Positions 1-11,502 of a stretch of 64,000 bases of DNA are shown one piece after another (the first letter of the stretch is position 1; every line of letters starts with the position of its first letter). The position numbers and the translations under genes are program-made. The notes under the pieces were generated by a model, which had not been told where the DNA came from, made no database searches, and saw only the letters and a list, made by a program, of their open reading frames with translations. The stretch lies in contig JAUKTV010000026.1 of the NCBI GenBank assembly GCA_030549205.1, positions 124,001 through 188,000 of the forward strand, written 5' to 3'. The DNA comes from Apiosordaria backusii (Eukaryota; Ascomycota; Sordariomycetes; Sordariales; Lasiosphaeriaceae).

Positions 1-2480
1 CAATGATTACAGTGGTCTATCAATGTAAACTAGTACGTGGTAAAGACTGTGGAATAAGGTGATGAATTAATATTATGCGGCGAAACCGAGCCTGTGACGT
101 AGGTCGGGCCTCCTCCGATAAGATAATTGATAAGATAACAGATAAGATAGGAATCCCAGGGAATAGCTTCCTTCCTACACCTCTTTGAGGAATCAGTAAA
201 CTCATTTTACAACTAGTTTGAAGATATAAAAGAGCGTCGATGGCTCCTCATGACGCCTGCTCATCTCTTCATTGCTATATTCAACGACTAAACTATTATG
301 TAGTGCTTCAGCGTAGGGTGCAGGAGAGGGTCCTGCTCAGCGCACACGCTGTTACACGTGCAGATCCAACGCTCGCTAACAGCCTGGCTCGCTTTCTCTG
401 TACCAAAACCTTTGTAAGCATCTGCTTACCTAGAGCTTGCCTAATAATAGTTTATCCAATCTTTCCGGCGACGTCGGCGAGACCTTCTGTCTACGGACAC
501 AGCAGAAATCTCTACACAGGTCTCGTCATCGGACTTCAGGGTAGAGAGCACAACTTAGAAATTTTCTCTACAGCCACTTTTCCCTATTTACACGCGCATA
601 CCTCCCCATCCCCAAGCGGCATCCGGTAGCGAACCCCTGGTTAGCTCTTTTCCACTTCTGTTTGGGTTGAAGTGACAAGTTAGGTCCAAACAAAAGAAGG
701 ATTATTCGTTGACCTGTGGGCAAGAAAACGCAACTGGGACACAAGAGAGACAACGGCAGAACTGTAAGAGGTGGAAAACAAGGCGATCCAAGAGATTCGC
801 TCATCAGAAATTGATGAAATAGGTGAGATCTGGCCTTTTGTCCTTGACCACTGTCGATGATCCCTAAATGTGCATACTCCTCCAGCCTCTTGCATACACA
901 GTATCTTAGCCCCACTCCTACCTAGGTAGCTGTGCAATGTTCTAAACCGACACAATAACTGAAAGACGAACAGAGTTGAAATTATAATGCTTGGTATTGT
1001 GAGCTCTGCCATATTCATTTGATGTCACGTGTGACATCGGGTGATTTACAATGGGTACCCAGTATCACAACAGTGAACAATCCTCATGATTCACCAGCGG
1101 AAACAGCCCAATGTCTGTTGGTCAGGGGCTTGTGCTTAACCATTGGAAATCTACAACGTATTTGTAGTCTAGCAAGATGAATTCATCGACGAAAGAAATC
1201 CACCCATCGGAGCGGACGCCGAGATATACGAAATGGAAATATCACGCAGGCCTGCTAAAGGTATAGCACATGACTTCTGGAACGAATTGATATATTCCGA
1301 GAAAAAAGGTACCGAGACGTAGGTCCAAACTCTGCCGGATTTTAGAGGCGAAGCCGAAGTCCAAGGTTCGAACGGTATGGAAGATCTCGACTGTAGATAG
1401 TGCTCAGACACTGCCTCTGACCTTACTCCGAGCTAATTATCGCCAACTACGACCCGTAGGCTGCCAACTTGAGTCGGGTCCATACCACTCAGAAACATTC
1501 CACCATACATGTTTCCAGGTGTCATATTTGTGAGGGTGGTTCCGTTTGCGTTTGTTGAGGGCCACGGTGGATTTCGTTGGCCAGACGGTCGATGTCAATT
1601 TTCCACACGAGCTGTGCCGCTTGCTTTACTGGCGAAAGTATTCGCACCCAACTTAAGGTTCAAGACTTTACCAAAGATATGACCAAAACTTACCTCTTCA
1701 TCCATTCAGTGTGGGAGGCTACTACCGATTTGGCCACGCACAGAACGGAGAGGGCGTCGACTGGTTTGTTGTTGTTGTTGTTGGGGGGGGGGGGGTTGTT
1801 CAAACCCGAAAAGACCCCTTTATGCATGATGCGTGCGTTATTAGAGAGGCGATGGCATATCAGGAACGGTAGACACGGCAAATTATTTAACCCGAGCCAA
1901 ATTCGATCGGTCAACTGCAGCAAGAATACTCTTCCCGGCCCTGGTGACAAGGTACATGTACCTTAGCTGGCAGTGCCCCGAGTGGTGGCTGAACGAGCTG
2001 CACGACAGCGTTATTGCGCAGGGATATGTCCAATTGCATAGCAGTTCGGTCAGAGTGGACGACAAATGCCCTTTCTGTCTCAGCATCGACTTGCTACAGC
2101 TGATCGGGCGTAAAGTTTGCATACTGCGGCTTTAGGACTCAGAGCTGCCAGCCAATCAGGGTTCGTATGAAGGTACAAATCGATGCTGACAACATTTCTC
2201 CACACGCGGTATGACGCCACTTCAACTGCCAGACATGCATTTTTGTGTACAGACGGATAAACGCCAAAGGTGGGTGGGATAGACTCAGGTAACAATTCGA
2301 TGGTGGTCTCTTGGAGGGTATTGCACTTTTTAGGCTTCACACTAAATTTGAAACGTTTCTGGATCCACCCGACAACAAAAGTGCTATTGATATTGTATAA
2401 AGAACGGTTGGGTGCGAAACAAAGGCAGACCATGGGGGCTTTTATATGTAATCGTCGTTGGAGGTAGGTTCCTTGAAACC
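1..2480. other. Region without a confident gene
   Basis: I could not recognise any protein here. An ATG-initiated frame of 129 codons on the plus strand (240-629) follows a TATA-like gatataaaag at about 222, but its product resembles nothing I know and has no clear codon bias. Between about 1560 and 2300 the plus strand reads as a stop-interrupted, coding-like stretch, which may be an old gene remnant. A TTG microsatellite runs into a 13-base G run at 1783-1795. I would treat the interval as intergenic DNA plus decayed sequence. Confidence 0.4.
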
Positions 2481-2489
2481 TGGATGGTT

Positions 2490-3685
2490 TTACGCTAGCT
2501 GGATGGACCGAACCATCTCAAACTTTGCCTGCTCCATTTCATCACCCCAAGGGATGCCAGGCATCGAACCCATTCGACTCACTGCAAATCCGCCAGCGTG
2601 GACCCCTTTTTCACTGCTGCATAGATATCCTCTGGAACTCCCGTTTTTTTCTGCCGTAGCAACTCTACAACATAGGCGCCGACAAAGACATCACTGGCCC
2701 CAGTTGTGTCTACTGGTCTGTCATGCCCGTGCAGCCGCTGGGCTGCAATATAGAACTCAGTCGACTGGTAGCCCCCTTGTGTACCCACTGCCACGGCACC
2801 ACGCTCACCCATGGTAACGATAGCACACCGAGCTCCACGTCGAATGCACTGCTTGCAGAAGTCGATGTACTCCTTCGTCGTTTTGCGCCCGCACCCCTTC
2901 TCGTCCAGATCCATCTCCTCCGCCGACACTCCCATCAGCCTGTCAACTCGAGGTGCCTTCATGATCAGGTGATCGACCTTGTAGAGGTCCAATGGGATTT
3001 GAGTCGTTCGTGCTGGAGCCGCATTCAGGACAATTGGAACAGGGGTCGAGAGAGCCTTTATCCGCGACACAGCCTCAATTACTGTCTCCTCTGGCATTTC
3101 CATTTGGATCAACACCATGTCCACGCCCAGGTCCTTTTGCTCAGTTTCGAAGTCAGGAAGGTCATCCGGTAGGAATTCGTTGTTGGCCCCAGCTGTATCG
3201 GAGGTTATCGATGCCCCCCTGTGGTCGACATAGATACGCGCAGATCCCGTTTTTGCCTTTGACGTCTTGTCATGAATTTGGGACACATCCACTCCCAGTC
3301 TTTCCAACTGGTCTTTCATCTTTTGGCCCTCTTTGTCATTGCCAACCCTACCAATCATCTTAACACGCAGCTTGAGGCCGTACGGCAAAGGACTTGGGCT
3401 GCCCTCGGGAGGAGGCTTGCGGTTGCTCAATCGTACGCAGGCTACAGTCTGGTTGAAGCCATGGCCGCCCGGAATCTCACTTGTTTGCAGAAGCGTAGAT
3501 TGGTTGTTGGGGGTGGGAAGCCGGTCATGTTCTTCGATGGTGTCCCAGTTAAGAGAGCCTACGACCAAGATGCGGGCCTTTTTGGGAAGGGGAGGCTGTC
3601 GGAGGGTTGGAGGCTTGCTGGGGTTGTCGCGGATGGGATTGGTAGTATCCATGGATAAAGACCTGTGGCCGGCGCTCGACAACAT
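2490..3685 (-). CDS. Ribokinase-like PfkB family sugar kinase, frameshifted near its C-terminus
   Basis: This is a PfkB/ribokinase-fold carbohydrate kinase, a cytosolic enzyme class that phosphorylates ribose or related sugars with ATP. Visible family marks are the N-terminal VGSLNWD strand, the sugar-binding glycine motif GGHGFNQTVA (usual form GGKGxNQA), VLNAAPA, the AIVTMGERGA strand and the anion-hole/catalytic block DTTGASDVFVGAY (usual form DTTGAGD). The frame open from 3685 stops at 2579. The family's C-terminal block (GGFAVSRMGSMPGIPW) continues in the next frame to a stop at 2490. The frames meet at the run cccc/ttttt (2603-2611), so one base is missing there, either by mutation or by sequencing error. 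The conserved NExE magnesium motif is replaced by KAPRVD, and the family GAGD is GASD, so activity is doubtful. A second in-frame Met lies 11 codons downstream. No intron is needed. Confidence 0.85.
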
Positions 3686-3699
3686 ACTTTAATGAAGCG

Positions 3700-4520
3700 A
3701 AGCGAAGGTTACCTATATACCTGAGTAGATGTCTAGCCCAACATTTGAGATGGGCCGAGTTAAATGTGGCTATGGGTGGTTCATCCTGCTATGCGTTGTA
3801 TACGAGACTTCCAAATGTCCAAGCTTTTTTTTTGCTAAGGATTTAATCCAATCTTCTATATTGCTATAACGTTAACCTAATTGATTTAAATTTAACAACG
3901 CTCTTATAAAGTTCTTATTATTAATTTACTTACTTAACTGCTAAGCGATAACGGCTCTGACTCTAGCTTTATATAGAGATATTATTTTTATACTATGCAG
4001 TTTATTAATCCATATTATGTAGGGCTATATAAATGTTCCTTTCTGTTAGGAGTGTCACAAATGAAAAGCTTAAGTAGGTCAAAGGCCAATACCATTGCTA
4101 GTCTATCAATGTAATCGTAAAATAAAAAGGAAAAGAAGAAGTGTAAGCTTGCAGCTCCATCTTCTTGCCAACAACCCCGGTCGGAGCTCCGCTCCTGCAC
4201 TTAACCCTAATCCTGTATCCTGTATAATCCTGTCCTTCACTACCAAGCCGTGACAAGGAGCAATATATAAACTAGCAGTTTAACCAGGTAAGTCAACGAA
4301 GCGAGTGGGCAGCTACCTATTGCGTGAACGCAGCGCTAACTAGGCGCTTGCGCGAAGATATCATTACCTAGTGTAAAAAGAGCACTGAACCCTAACCGGA
4401 TCTAAGATCTAGGCCCTGTAAAGCCCCTTAAATACCCCTGAGGACCGCTGGGCTGGCTATGCTAAGGCGTCGGAGCTGACCCTACTTTTCCAGTCCTGAC
4501 TGATAAGTTATTGAAAGAGG
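3700..4520. other. AT-rich intergenic debris
   Basis: No gene seen. From about 3820 to 4130 the sequence is strongly AT-rich and TpA-rich, like RIP-mutated repeat DNA elsewhere in the window. A more GC-rich stretch at 4280-4450, with motifs such as caacgaagcgagtgggcagc, looks like the end of an unidentified repeat. The Fot1-like transposon begins immediately after. Confidence 0.4.
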
Positions 4521-4522
4521 TA

Positions 4523-4573
4523 TAACGTGATCCACCATCGAGTGAAACAACCCATCAAGTGGAACACTTTTCC
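4523..4573 (+). repeat. Left terminal inverted repeat of the Fot1-like element
   Basis: This arm matches the reverse complement of 6334-6385 at all but a few positions. The mismatches seen (for example gagtgaaaca against gagtggaaca) are transitions, as RIP would give. Confidence 0.85.
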
Positions 4574-6333
4574 TGCAACTATAACCACCCGACTTTGAGA
4601 CGCGACTCTTCTACCACAACAATGTCTGATAATCTCTCCGAAAACTGAGTTTTTCTTGCGATTAATGCGATTCGATCGACGCCGCGATTAAGCATCCGTC
4701 GCGCCGCAGAGATCTATAATATGCCTCTAACGACGGTCTACTGTAAAATGAACAGCCAGACCGCGAAAGCCGAGAGCTACAACGCCCGTTCGAATTTGAC
4801 AAAGATCGAAGAAGAGGTGATTATTTAATATATACTCGACCGAGATTCGCGAGGGTTTTCGCCCCAGATTGTCGATATGGGTGATATAGCTGATCTCTTG
4901 CTTTAGAAACGCGGTGCGCGATACGTCGGAAAGAACTGGCCAGATCGCTTCGTTATACGATGTTCAGAATTAAAAACGCATTTTAATCGCGTTTATAACT
5001 ATTAAAGAGGCCTCTACGAAGATCCTACAATTATTGAACTATAGTTTTAACTAATTACTAACATACATACAAAATACAGCATCCTCGACTATAACTTTTA
5101 CAACTTCGACGAAACGGGCTTTATAATAGGCATAATACAGCTAGGGATAGTAGTTACGTGCTCCGATCAGGTCGGCAAACCAAAGGCTATTTAACCAGGT
5201 AATTAAGAATAAGCGATAGCGATTTACACTATCGCTAGTGACGGGTATATGGTACCGCCTTTCTTAATGATAAAAGGCCGTTTCTGCCTCGCTAATTAGT
5301 ACTCCGAACATCAGATACCTGATAACTGGGCCGTCGTAACGATAATTAATAGATAGATAAATAATAAGATTAGTCTAAAATAGCTATAGTATTTTGATTA
5401 GTATACTAAATACTGTCGGAAGGGTATATATCAGATACTAGTCCTCGACGGCTACAAGAGTTACGTTAATGTAAAGTTCGAAGATTATTATAAGGAAAAC
5501 AACATTATTATTATTTATCTACCTCTGCATTTTTTATATTTTACTTAGCCTTTTAATATCAGGTATTATAGTATCTTAAAGAAGATATATGGTTCTGAAA
5601 TCGAGTACTTTATTAAGGCCCAGATCACATATATCACAAAGCCTAAATTCTTCCTTGCATTTAAAACTGCCTTTTACTGGACTTTTACTTAAGAAAACGT
5701 TCTTGGGGATTTTCGAGGGCCTGGACTTATTCCTTACGATCCGTAGGCCGTCCTTTCAAAGCTAGATATTAAATTGCGGACGCTAATCCCCCCTGGAACC
5801 TCTAATAGGCTACTAATACCTTAGGTCTTTAAGATACTTAAAACTACTAACGAAGCCCTTTCGCAGTCTACCTTTATTAAAGCTCGGGTTACAAAACATT
5901 AGTCGAGCTCTCTGACTCCAATTTTAGCTACTATTAATTAGCTTTCGAAAGGAATGCAGGTATTTTCCTATCAGGTAACCTTTTTATAAGCCAAAGTACG
6001 GACACTTTAAGAGGCTAACGAAGCACTTTCCAAATGCCGGAGGGCCAAACGGACGCATCTTTAAGACGGAGGTGCTATTAATGGAAGCCAGGCTAGGGAG
6101 ATAATGGTAAAGAAGGGTGTGATTGAGGAGGGAGGGTATATCGAGGAGGAAAATGAAGGGTCGTCAAAGAGGCGTCGGACGGGTTCGCGGCTTTGTGGCA
6201 TCTGCCGCAAGGCTGGCCACAATGCAAGGACATGCCTAGAGGCTGGAGAAATATATAGTTCAAGCGATTCTGAGTAGTTTCAATTGATCGCATCGGTTTT
6301 GGTAGACTCATGGCAGTTTGTAGTGGTGAAGCC

Positions 6334-6385
6334 TGGAAAAGTGTTCCACTCGATGGGTTGTTCCACTCGATGGTGGATCACGTTA
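6334..6385 (-). repeat. Right terminal inverted repeat of the Fot1-like element
   Basis: The arm contains two copies of ttccactcgatgg, at 6344-6356 and 6361-6373, so each terminal repeat holds a short internal direct repeat that could be a transposase-binding site. It pairs with 4523-4573. Confidence 0.85.
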
Positions 6386-6621
6386 CCTGATTGATGGGAT
6401 TAAAACTTGTCGACAATTGCTCGAGGGTTAGGGATTATGGGTCAAGGGGGGTCCATGCCAGGTGGATGGGGGTCCCAAACAGATTTCCCTTCATCAAAGT
6501 TGCCGGCCGGTTGACACTGTGACCAGGTGGAAGACGAATTCCAAGACTTTAAGCCCGATCCTCGATGGTGATTGGTCGCAGTACAAGACGTGCATGATAC
6601 TGCTGCTCAGCCACGGCGGCA

Positions 6622-9057
6622 ATGGGAATCCCCGCTGAGAAGTCTTCCACGGCCATTTGGTTTTTCTGCTTTTCTTTCCTTGGTCTTCTATCATCTGTCG
6701 GTTGCAGCAGTCGAATGTAACTCTGAAGATATGCCTGAACAATGTCTACTTGATTGCTTTGCAGAGCCTGGTGAACTGCAGCCAAATCCCGATATTGGAG
6801 GGACAGGAGTGAGTGCTGCCATGTTTCGATTGAGCGGGAGACCCACGTCGGGTTTCGACGGAAGCATCATGCTAATATTGATCAAAAAAAGGTGCTTATT
6901 GGCTTCCTCGGGACAGCATGGTTTGTGGTTGGTCTCGTCGTCTTGTACTACCTCTTCGCTCTCGATCCTTCGAAGAGTCCTTATTGGACACCGGACAAGA
7001 GAGGGTTGGAGGCCGAGGGCCCAGGACGTGACACGGACAGCAGTTTTGTGCCGAACGTCATTGACGAAGTCATCATAAGCTGGTCTCGATTAGCAGGGAA
7101 TTGGCTATTTGGCCAGCGACAGGGAAACTCGCAATACCGATGGCTCTGGGAGCGGCTTTCACGCCGGTCACGATGGGAGAAGGCGTTTAGGAGGGTCAGT
7201 AATTGTGATGAGTCCTTAGTCTATTGTGGGCTCAGGTGCTGACTAGTGGTTCTCAAAGGTCATCCTAAGCATGTGCGACGTCCAACTGCTGACCGGCTTG
7301 GGCATTTTGCTCAGTGCCTACCTGAGGGTTTCCTGCTATGTATCAGCCTATCACTGGCAGCTCGTCGTCTATCTGGCATGGCTTTCCAACCTAACCCATG
7401 TTGCCTGCCTGACGGTGCTAAGGGGCTACCTGCATCATTACCCGCGAGAGCGAAACACACGATTGTTTTGCATGACCCTCCTATGGCTAGGTCTTTTTCC
7501 AGCCTTGGTGCCAACACTCTTCTTCAACTGGGGCCGCAACGAATCAACTGCGGCTCATCCGGCATCAGACACAAAATGTTTCTTTACCTAATCTTAAAAC
7601 CGGGCGCGCGTTGTTGGAAAGAAATCTTTCTGGTGTTGACGAGCTCGCCGACACGACATCGTTCGAGTCAGCGATAATCTCCATCCTTCTGTTGTTTTTT
7701 GGATACTTCACGCGCTCCATCAAATTGGTGCAGTCCTGGTCCAACAGGTTTCGAGTCAAAATCCGGAACCATATCAGTCGCCCTTTTTTGAGGCAACTGA
7801 AGGAGCGTATAACAGCCAATACTCAAGAGGAAGTCCGTCTACGAGATCGACTCGACAGACACTGGCAATTTTGGAGTATAAGGCTAATGGAAGCGACCTA
7901 CCTCTTGATCAAGCATTACGCCGACCTATTTACATCAGAAGTATCTGACGTAAGCACCAGGTTCTTTTGTCCGTCAAGTATCGCCCACTAATCAAATACC
8001 CTAACCCTCTGTAGGTGTACTGGCTCATTGTATCTGCGGCATGGGGCACAATGCGGCTTTTTGAGGCAAGATCCTCGGTTTACGTGGAAGATTACGACTG
8101 GGGATTCGGTCAAATCCTCCCTGTATTTCTTCTGCTAGGGCCGATTGTCATGACAATCCAGACTGTAATCCTTCCAGACGATGTGGCCAAGGAAGCAGGC
8201 GGCGACAACATCTCCCACTCACCGGACAGCGTATCAAATGTACCTGCACAACACAACGGTGAGTCACAGGAACGCACTGGGTGAGCTTATATGAAACTGA
8301 CGCTGACCATGGGTACCAAGGAATAAAATTTACCGATGGTTTCCCACACGGAACCTTTCAGTCCACAAATAGAAGTGAAAGCACTGCCGGCATACCACTC
8401 GAAGAACTTCCATCCAGCTCACATCACCAGGTCCCGTGTACAGAGCAATCCGGCACATCTTTGGTACCTTCCGCCCCAGTTGCTGCAGGGACTCCAAGGC
8501 CGCCAGATGCGCAACATCTGGATGAAGCCGACAATGCCGAACACATGGACAGAACCGATTCAATCAGGCCAGGCGCTGTACCCGTCCTTGACGAGACAGA
8601 TATCAGGGTCGTCCTCGACACTTGCTACCGAGGCAAGAGTCGTACCGCAGTTATTGCGTCTCTTACGTTTTGTCAAGTGATAGTTGTGACCGTCTCATTC
8701 TTCTTGGATAGGTCAGTCATCAGAAGCAAGATCACAAGTATTATGGCATTTTATTTTACAACCGTTTTCATTATTCAACCCTTCTACTGTTTCTGCCTCA
8801 TACTGACGGGCATGATCCCGGAAGGGACACCTCGCGGCACCACTGGGCCGTACTCAAGGCCGCTCTCGGTAGGTTGGTTTAGCTTCTTCTTTTGTCTTGT
8901 TTGCACGGTCAACTTTACAAGTATTATCTTCACTTTTCCATATTTGTTGATGGGACTGCAATTTGGGATCCCGGCCAGATTAGCTATCTTTCAAGCTAGT
9001 ATTCGACTCGGACTACGTCCCATCACCGGCGACAGGCAAAGTACGGTTTTAGCATAG
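6622..9057 (+). CDS. Fungal multi-span integral membrane protein of unknown function, five exons, one frame break
   Basis: I recognise this as a Pezizomycotina-specific membrane protein family. Its hallmarks are a cysteine-rich start (MPEQCLLDCF), NPDIGGTGVLIGFLGTAW, CDVQLLTGLGIL and YHWQLVVYLAWLSNLTH. The function is unknown. Exons: start to 6808; 6892-7194; 7259-7949; 8015-8258; 8321-9057. Introns are 62-83 nt with GTGAGT/GTCAGT/GTAAGC donors and clear branch sites, and all phases join correctly. At least eight hydrophobic spans are visible, with a Ser/Pro-rich hydrophilic segment of about 80 residues before the last three. In exon 3 the frame breaks near 7586 (DTKCFF in one frame, PNLKTGRALLERNLSG one base later) with no plausible intron. 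The start is unresolved: the ATG at 6622 opens a signal-peptide-like segment in a different frame from MPEQC (in-frame ATG at 6731). The gene may be a recent pseudogene or contain sequence errors. Confidence 0.7.
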
Positions 9058-9269
9058 CTAGTATTTCCCTTCATTAGAAACCGGCAGTAAGTAACAATCA
9101 ATAGACTACTGCTTACTCGTGTCCTTGTTTCTTCATCGCCATTTCCAATATGAATCGTATGGGTGTTTGGGTCCGGCTCGGCTCATTTCCCAACTATGAT
9201 GTATGGTTTTCAGCTTCTCAAGGACGCTCAGTTCCAAGGTAATGAAATAAAATTCTAGAGTTCTATGAC

Positions 9270-9776
9270 CTCTTTCCAGCATTCAGCACTCCTCGGGAAA
9301 AGCCTCTGACAACCGCCCTTGAAACCACCTCACGCTACTTGGCCAATACTCTCCATCGGCCACTTTTCCCATCAAGCAGTCGTTTCTATCCGGCGGGGTG
9401 AGCGTTTCGACTGACTGCAATCTTCCGGGTAATAAAGGTCTGGTCGACTTACAACTTGCTACAGAACGAAAGCGCTAGTGAAGCCAGCTAACCGGCAACA
9501 TGGAAACGTGGCGCGCGATGGTACAAGGCTCTGCAACGCTTGGTTCGGGGCTAACTTCAATGTTGTGACCGGGACTTTAACTTCGCATCGCATTATTCTC
9601 GTACCCTCTCTCAGTGTGAAAACGTGGTGGTGCCCGACGGGGAGACCGTGCTATGGATACACCTGGGGACGAATCCTATCGAAGGAAATAATCCATCTAA
9701 TGAGTCGCTAGAGGAAGTCAGGCTTGTGTTACGGCACATTGAGGGGAAGTTGGGACTGTATGAGATGTTGGGCTAG
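9270..9776 (+). pseudogene. Decayed gene of unrecognised family
   Basis: The downstream exon reads in one frame to a stop at 9774, with a protein-like end (VVVPDGETVLWIHLGTNPI, then a charged helix RLVLRHIEGKLGLYEML). In the same frame two TAA codons interrupt it, near 9488 and 9552; both could have arisen from CAA by a C-to-T change. A parallel frame from 9478 offers NFNVVTGTLTSHRIILVPSL, which suggests an extra frameshift near 9620. Upstream, 9300-9400 (TTALETTSRYLANTLHRPLF) ends at a GTGAGC donor, with a possible acceptor gctacag before 9465, so the gene once had an intron. I do not recognise the family. Confidence 0.35.
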
Positions 9777-10194
9777 CAGGATTTAGGAAGGGTAAGTAGG
9801 ACGGGCAAGGCGAGGAGGTGGCTGTGAATTTGGCGTAGAGATTTAGGGGGTAAGGTTGGCTTATGGCAGTTTCTCATTGCATAAAAACTAGCTCTCATCT
9901 ATCTTGCAAAGAGAAGTACATCGGTCATCTTCAGCCTACCTACTGTGCTCTACTTGCAATATTAGGTGACCTGACATTAGGTAGTCAATCTTGTCCCGGC
10001 AAATCCAGGCCCAAATATTCACCACCTTGTGATCCAATGCCACGATATCGACTCAATAAACGGTGAGCCAGATCACCGGTGATGCTCCCAAAATATCCCA
10101 GAAACTAACAATGACTCCCCGATTTTTCAGTGTTGGCCCGTCACGCCGCAAAAGTGGAAATCCCGCGGGAGGACAGCCCTGGCGAAGGCTAGGT

Positions 10195-11190
10195 AGGTGC
10201 CAAAAACCTGTCGACATCAAACTCTTGGAGCAGTAGATTCGACGCCATCCGACGCATCAACGGCGTGTGCTCCAATTACCGCCGCTCCGAATGGTGCTGC
10301 ACCTCAAGTCCGGAAAAGATGTTCCCGGTCTCGAAGCCAATTCAACTCGGTCCTGAGCGAACTGACAGCCTTACTCCGTTCCAATACGCAATCGACCCTT
10401 TAACCCCCTACCTGCTCTAACGCAGAACCCGTTATTGATCTTGCTCGCATCGTCTAGTTTTTTCGTCTCGACTCAATCATCACGAACTCCTCCCCGCTCG
10501 TCACCGGAGCCAACTTCTACAGCACATCGCCAAACTTGAAGATAAGACCCGCGTGGTCATAGCTGCCATCAACGTCCCGCCCCTGATCGACCGTATTGTC
10601 GGCTTAACTAAGGTAGTATACCGGTACTGTCTGGCTACTACATGGAATGAAAGAAGTCGTGTTCCGCCGCATCCTTGCCCGTCACGAGCGCCATCGTCGC
10701 AAAGCGCTTCGAGCCTTCGGCGCCAAGGCAGAACGACTTCATGGGATCTTTCATTGTACATGGTTTGTCAGAAGCAAAAGCGAATAAGGGAACTTGTTGC
10801 AGGGCATGGTGGGGTCGGATACCACTGCGACGGGAACCAGGGCACCATGGTATACCTCGCTATTACGCTACGGGTGCAGTGCCACTGGCAAAAGGAGGCT
10901 GGTGCGAGCTATGAGGGCCGCGAAAACATCAATGTTTTTGACGGTTGCCGAGCAGCTGAGATGACATATGTGCAAGTGGTTATCTGGAAGAGCGGAGATT
11001 GGTTCCGCAGGAGTGTGCGTTGAATTTTAAGGAGGTAGGTTATAATTCGGAGCAGGCTTTGTGCCTACGGGCACGAGAATTGGGCTGCTTGTGGACGTTT
11101 AGATGAAGCAAAAGGAGCTGCCACGGCAAGATGCAGAAGTGATTTAGGCCAAAGATGTGGTTGGAGGCGGCGGAGACAAGAAGTTGGTCG
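10195..11190 (+). pseudogene. Cytochrome P450 pseudogene (fragmentary, multiply frameshifted)
   Basis: Pieces of one P450 appear in order on the plus strand but in different frames. They are: AIRRINGVCSNYRRSEW (10244-10294), a B-helix-region segment of fungal P450s; RQNDFMGSFIVHGLSEAKA (about 10720-10782), before helix I; GSDTTATGTR (10812-10840), the helix-I oxygen-binding motif; YVQVVIWKSGDWF (about 10970), the helix-K E-x-x-R region, already altered; GFVPTGTRIGLLVD (11055-11102); and FRPKMWLEAAE (about 11152), the PERF-like region. No heme-binding Cys loop follows, so the 3' end is lost. The style of these motifs resembles pisatin-demethylase-like fungal P450s, but subfamily is uncertain. 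Frameshifts and stops leave no functional product. Confidence 0.8.
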
Positions 11191-11221
11191 AGTGGCAGCT
11201 GTTATGACTAATTCACACATT

Positions 11222-11252
11222 GTTTCTGCATGAGATGCGTGAGATGCGTGAG
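11222..11252. repeat. Short tandem repeat gagatgcgt
   Basis: About three copies of a nine-base unit (gagatgcgt), the last one incomplete, lie in the spacer between the P450 remnant and the epoxide hydrolase gene. Confidence 0.6.
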
Positions 11253-11502
11253 ATGACTGTTGGTTGCCCTAGGCTCCACCTCATTTGTAGGATTGATGGG
11301 ATAGGTTGCATTCACGGTTCAAGCCTGATGCTACGCGTAGACCCGGGTCATCCTAACCCCAGTCACTATATCACGTAACGTCCCTGACAAATTAAATATA
11401 GAATATTCCGGACATTCCGAGACAGGGCCTTGAGTCGCAGAGGGCGTCACATAGCTGGCTGGGAAACAGTCAACAGACCTAGCCCCAGAGTTTCTAGTGG
11501 GG

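Larger units (their letters stand above)
4523..6385 (+). mobile_element. Fot1/pogo-type DNA transposon with terminal inverted repeats, RIP-mutated
   Basis: Near-perfect terminal inverted repeats of about 50 bp bound this element: 4523-4573 (taacgtgatccaccatcgag...) and 6334-6385 (its complement, ending ctcgatggtggatcacgtta). A TA dinucleotide sits at each junction, as expected for Tc1/mariner/pogo insertion. The 1.86-kb size matches Fot1-like elements. Between the repeats a transposase reads on the plus strand with many stops: a helix-turn-helix-like start near 4700 (RAAEIYNMPLTTVY), a CENP-B-like segment, a degenerate DDE region and a C-terminal tail. Most of the body has TAA/TAG stops typical of RIP, but roughly 6060-6276 is GC-rich and open, ending with a CCHC zinc-knuckle pattern (CGICRKAGHNARTC). 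Such a knuckle is found at the C-terminus of some fungal pogo-like transposases. The copy cannot encode a working transposase. Confidence 0.85.

Noticed and set aside
7578..7622. A 45-nt intron to explain the frame break in exon 3 of the membrane protein
   Set aside because: The donor would be GTTTCT and the length is a multiple of three, so it would not correct the frame.
7999..8007. Telomere-like ccctaaccct
   Set aside because: It is one short copy at the branch site of intron 3 of the membrane protein gene, not a telomeric array.
8259..8320. End of the membrane protein at the TGA at 8282, with a separate gene from 8281
   Set aside because: A 62-nt intron (GTGAGT donor at 8259, CGCTGACC branch, CCAAG acceptor) removes the TGA and joins the two frames in phase, so they are one gene.
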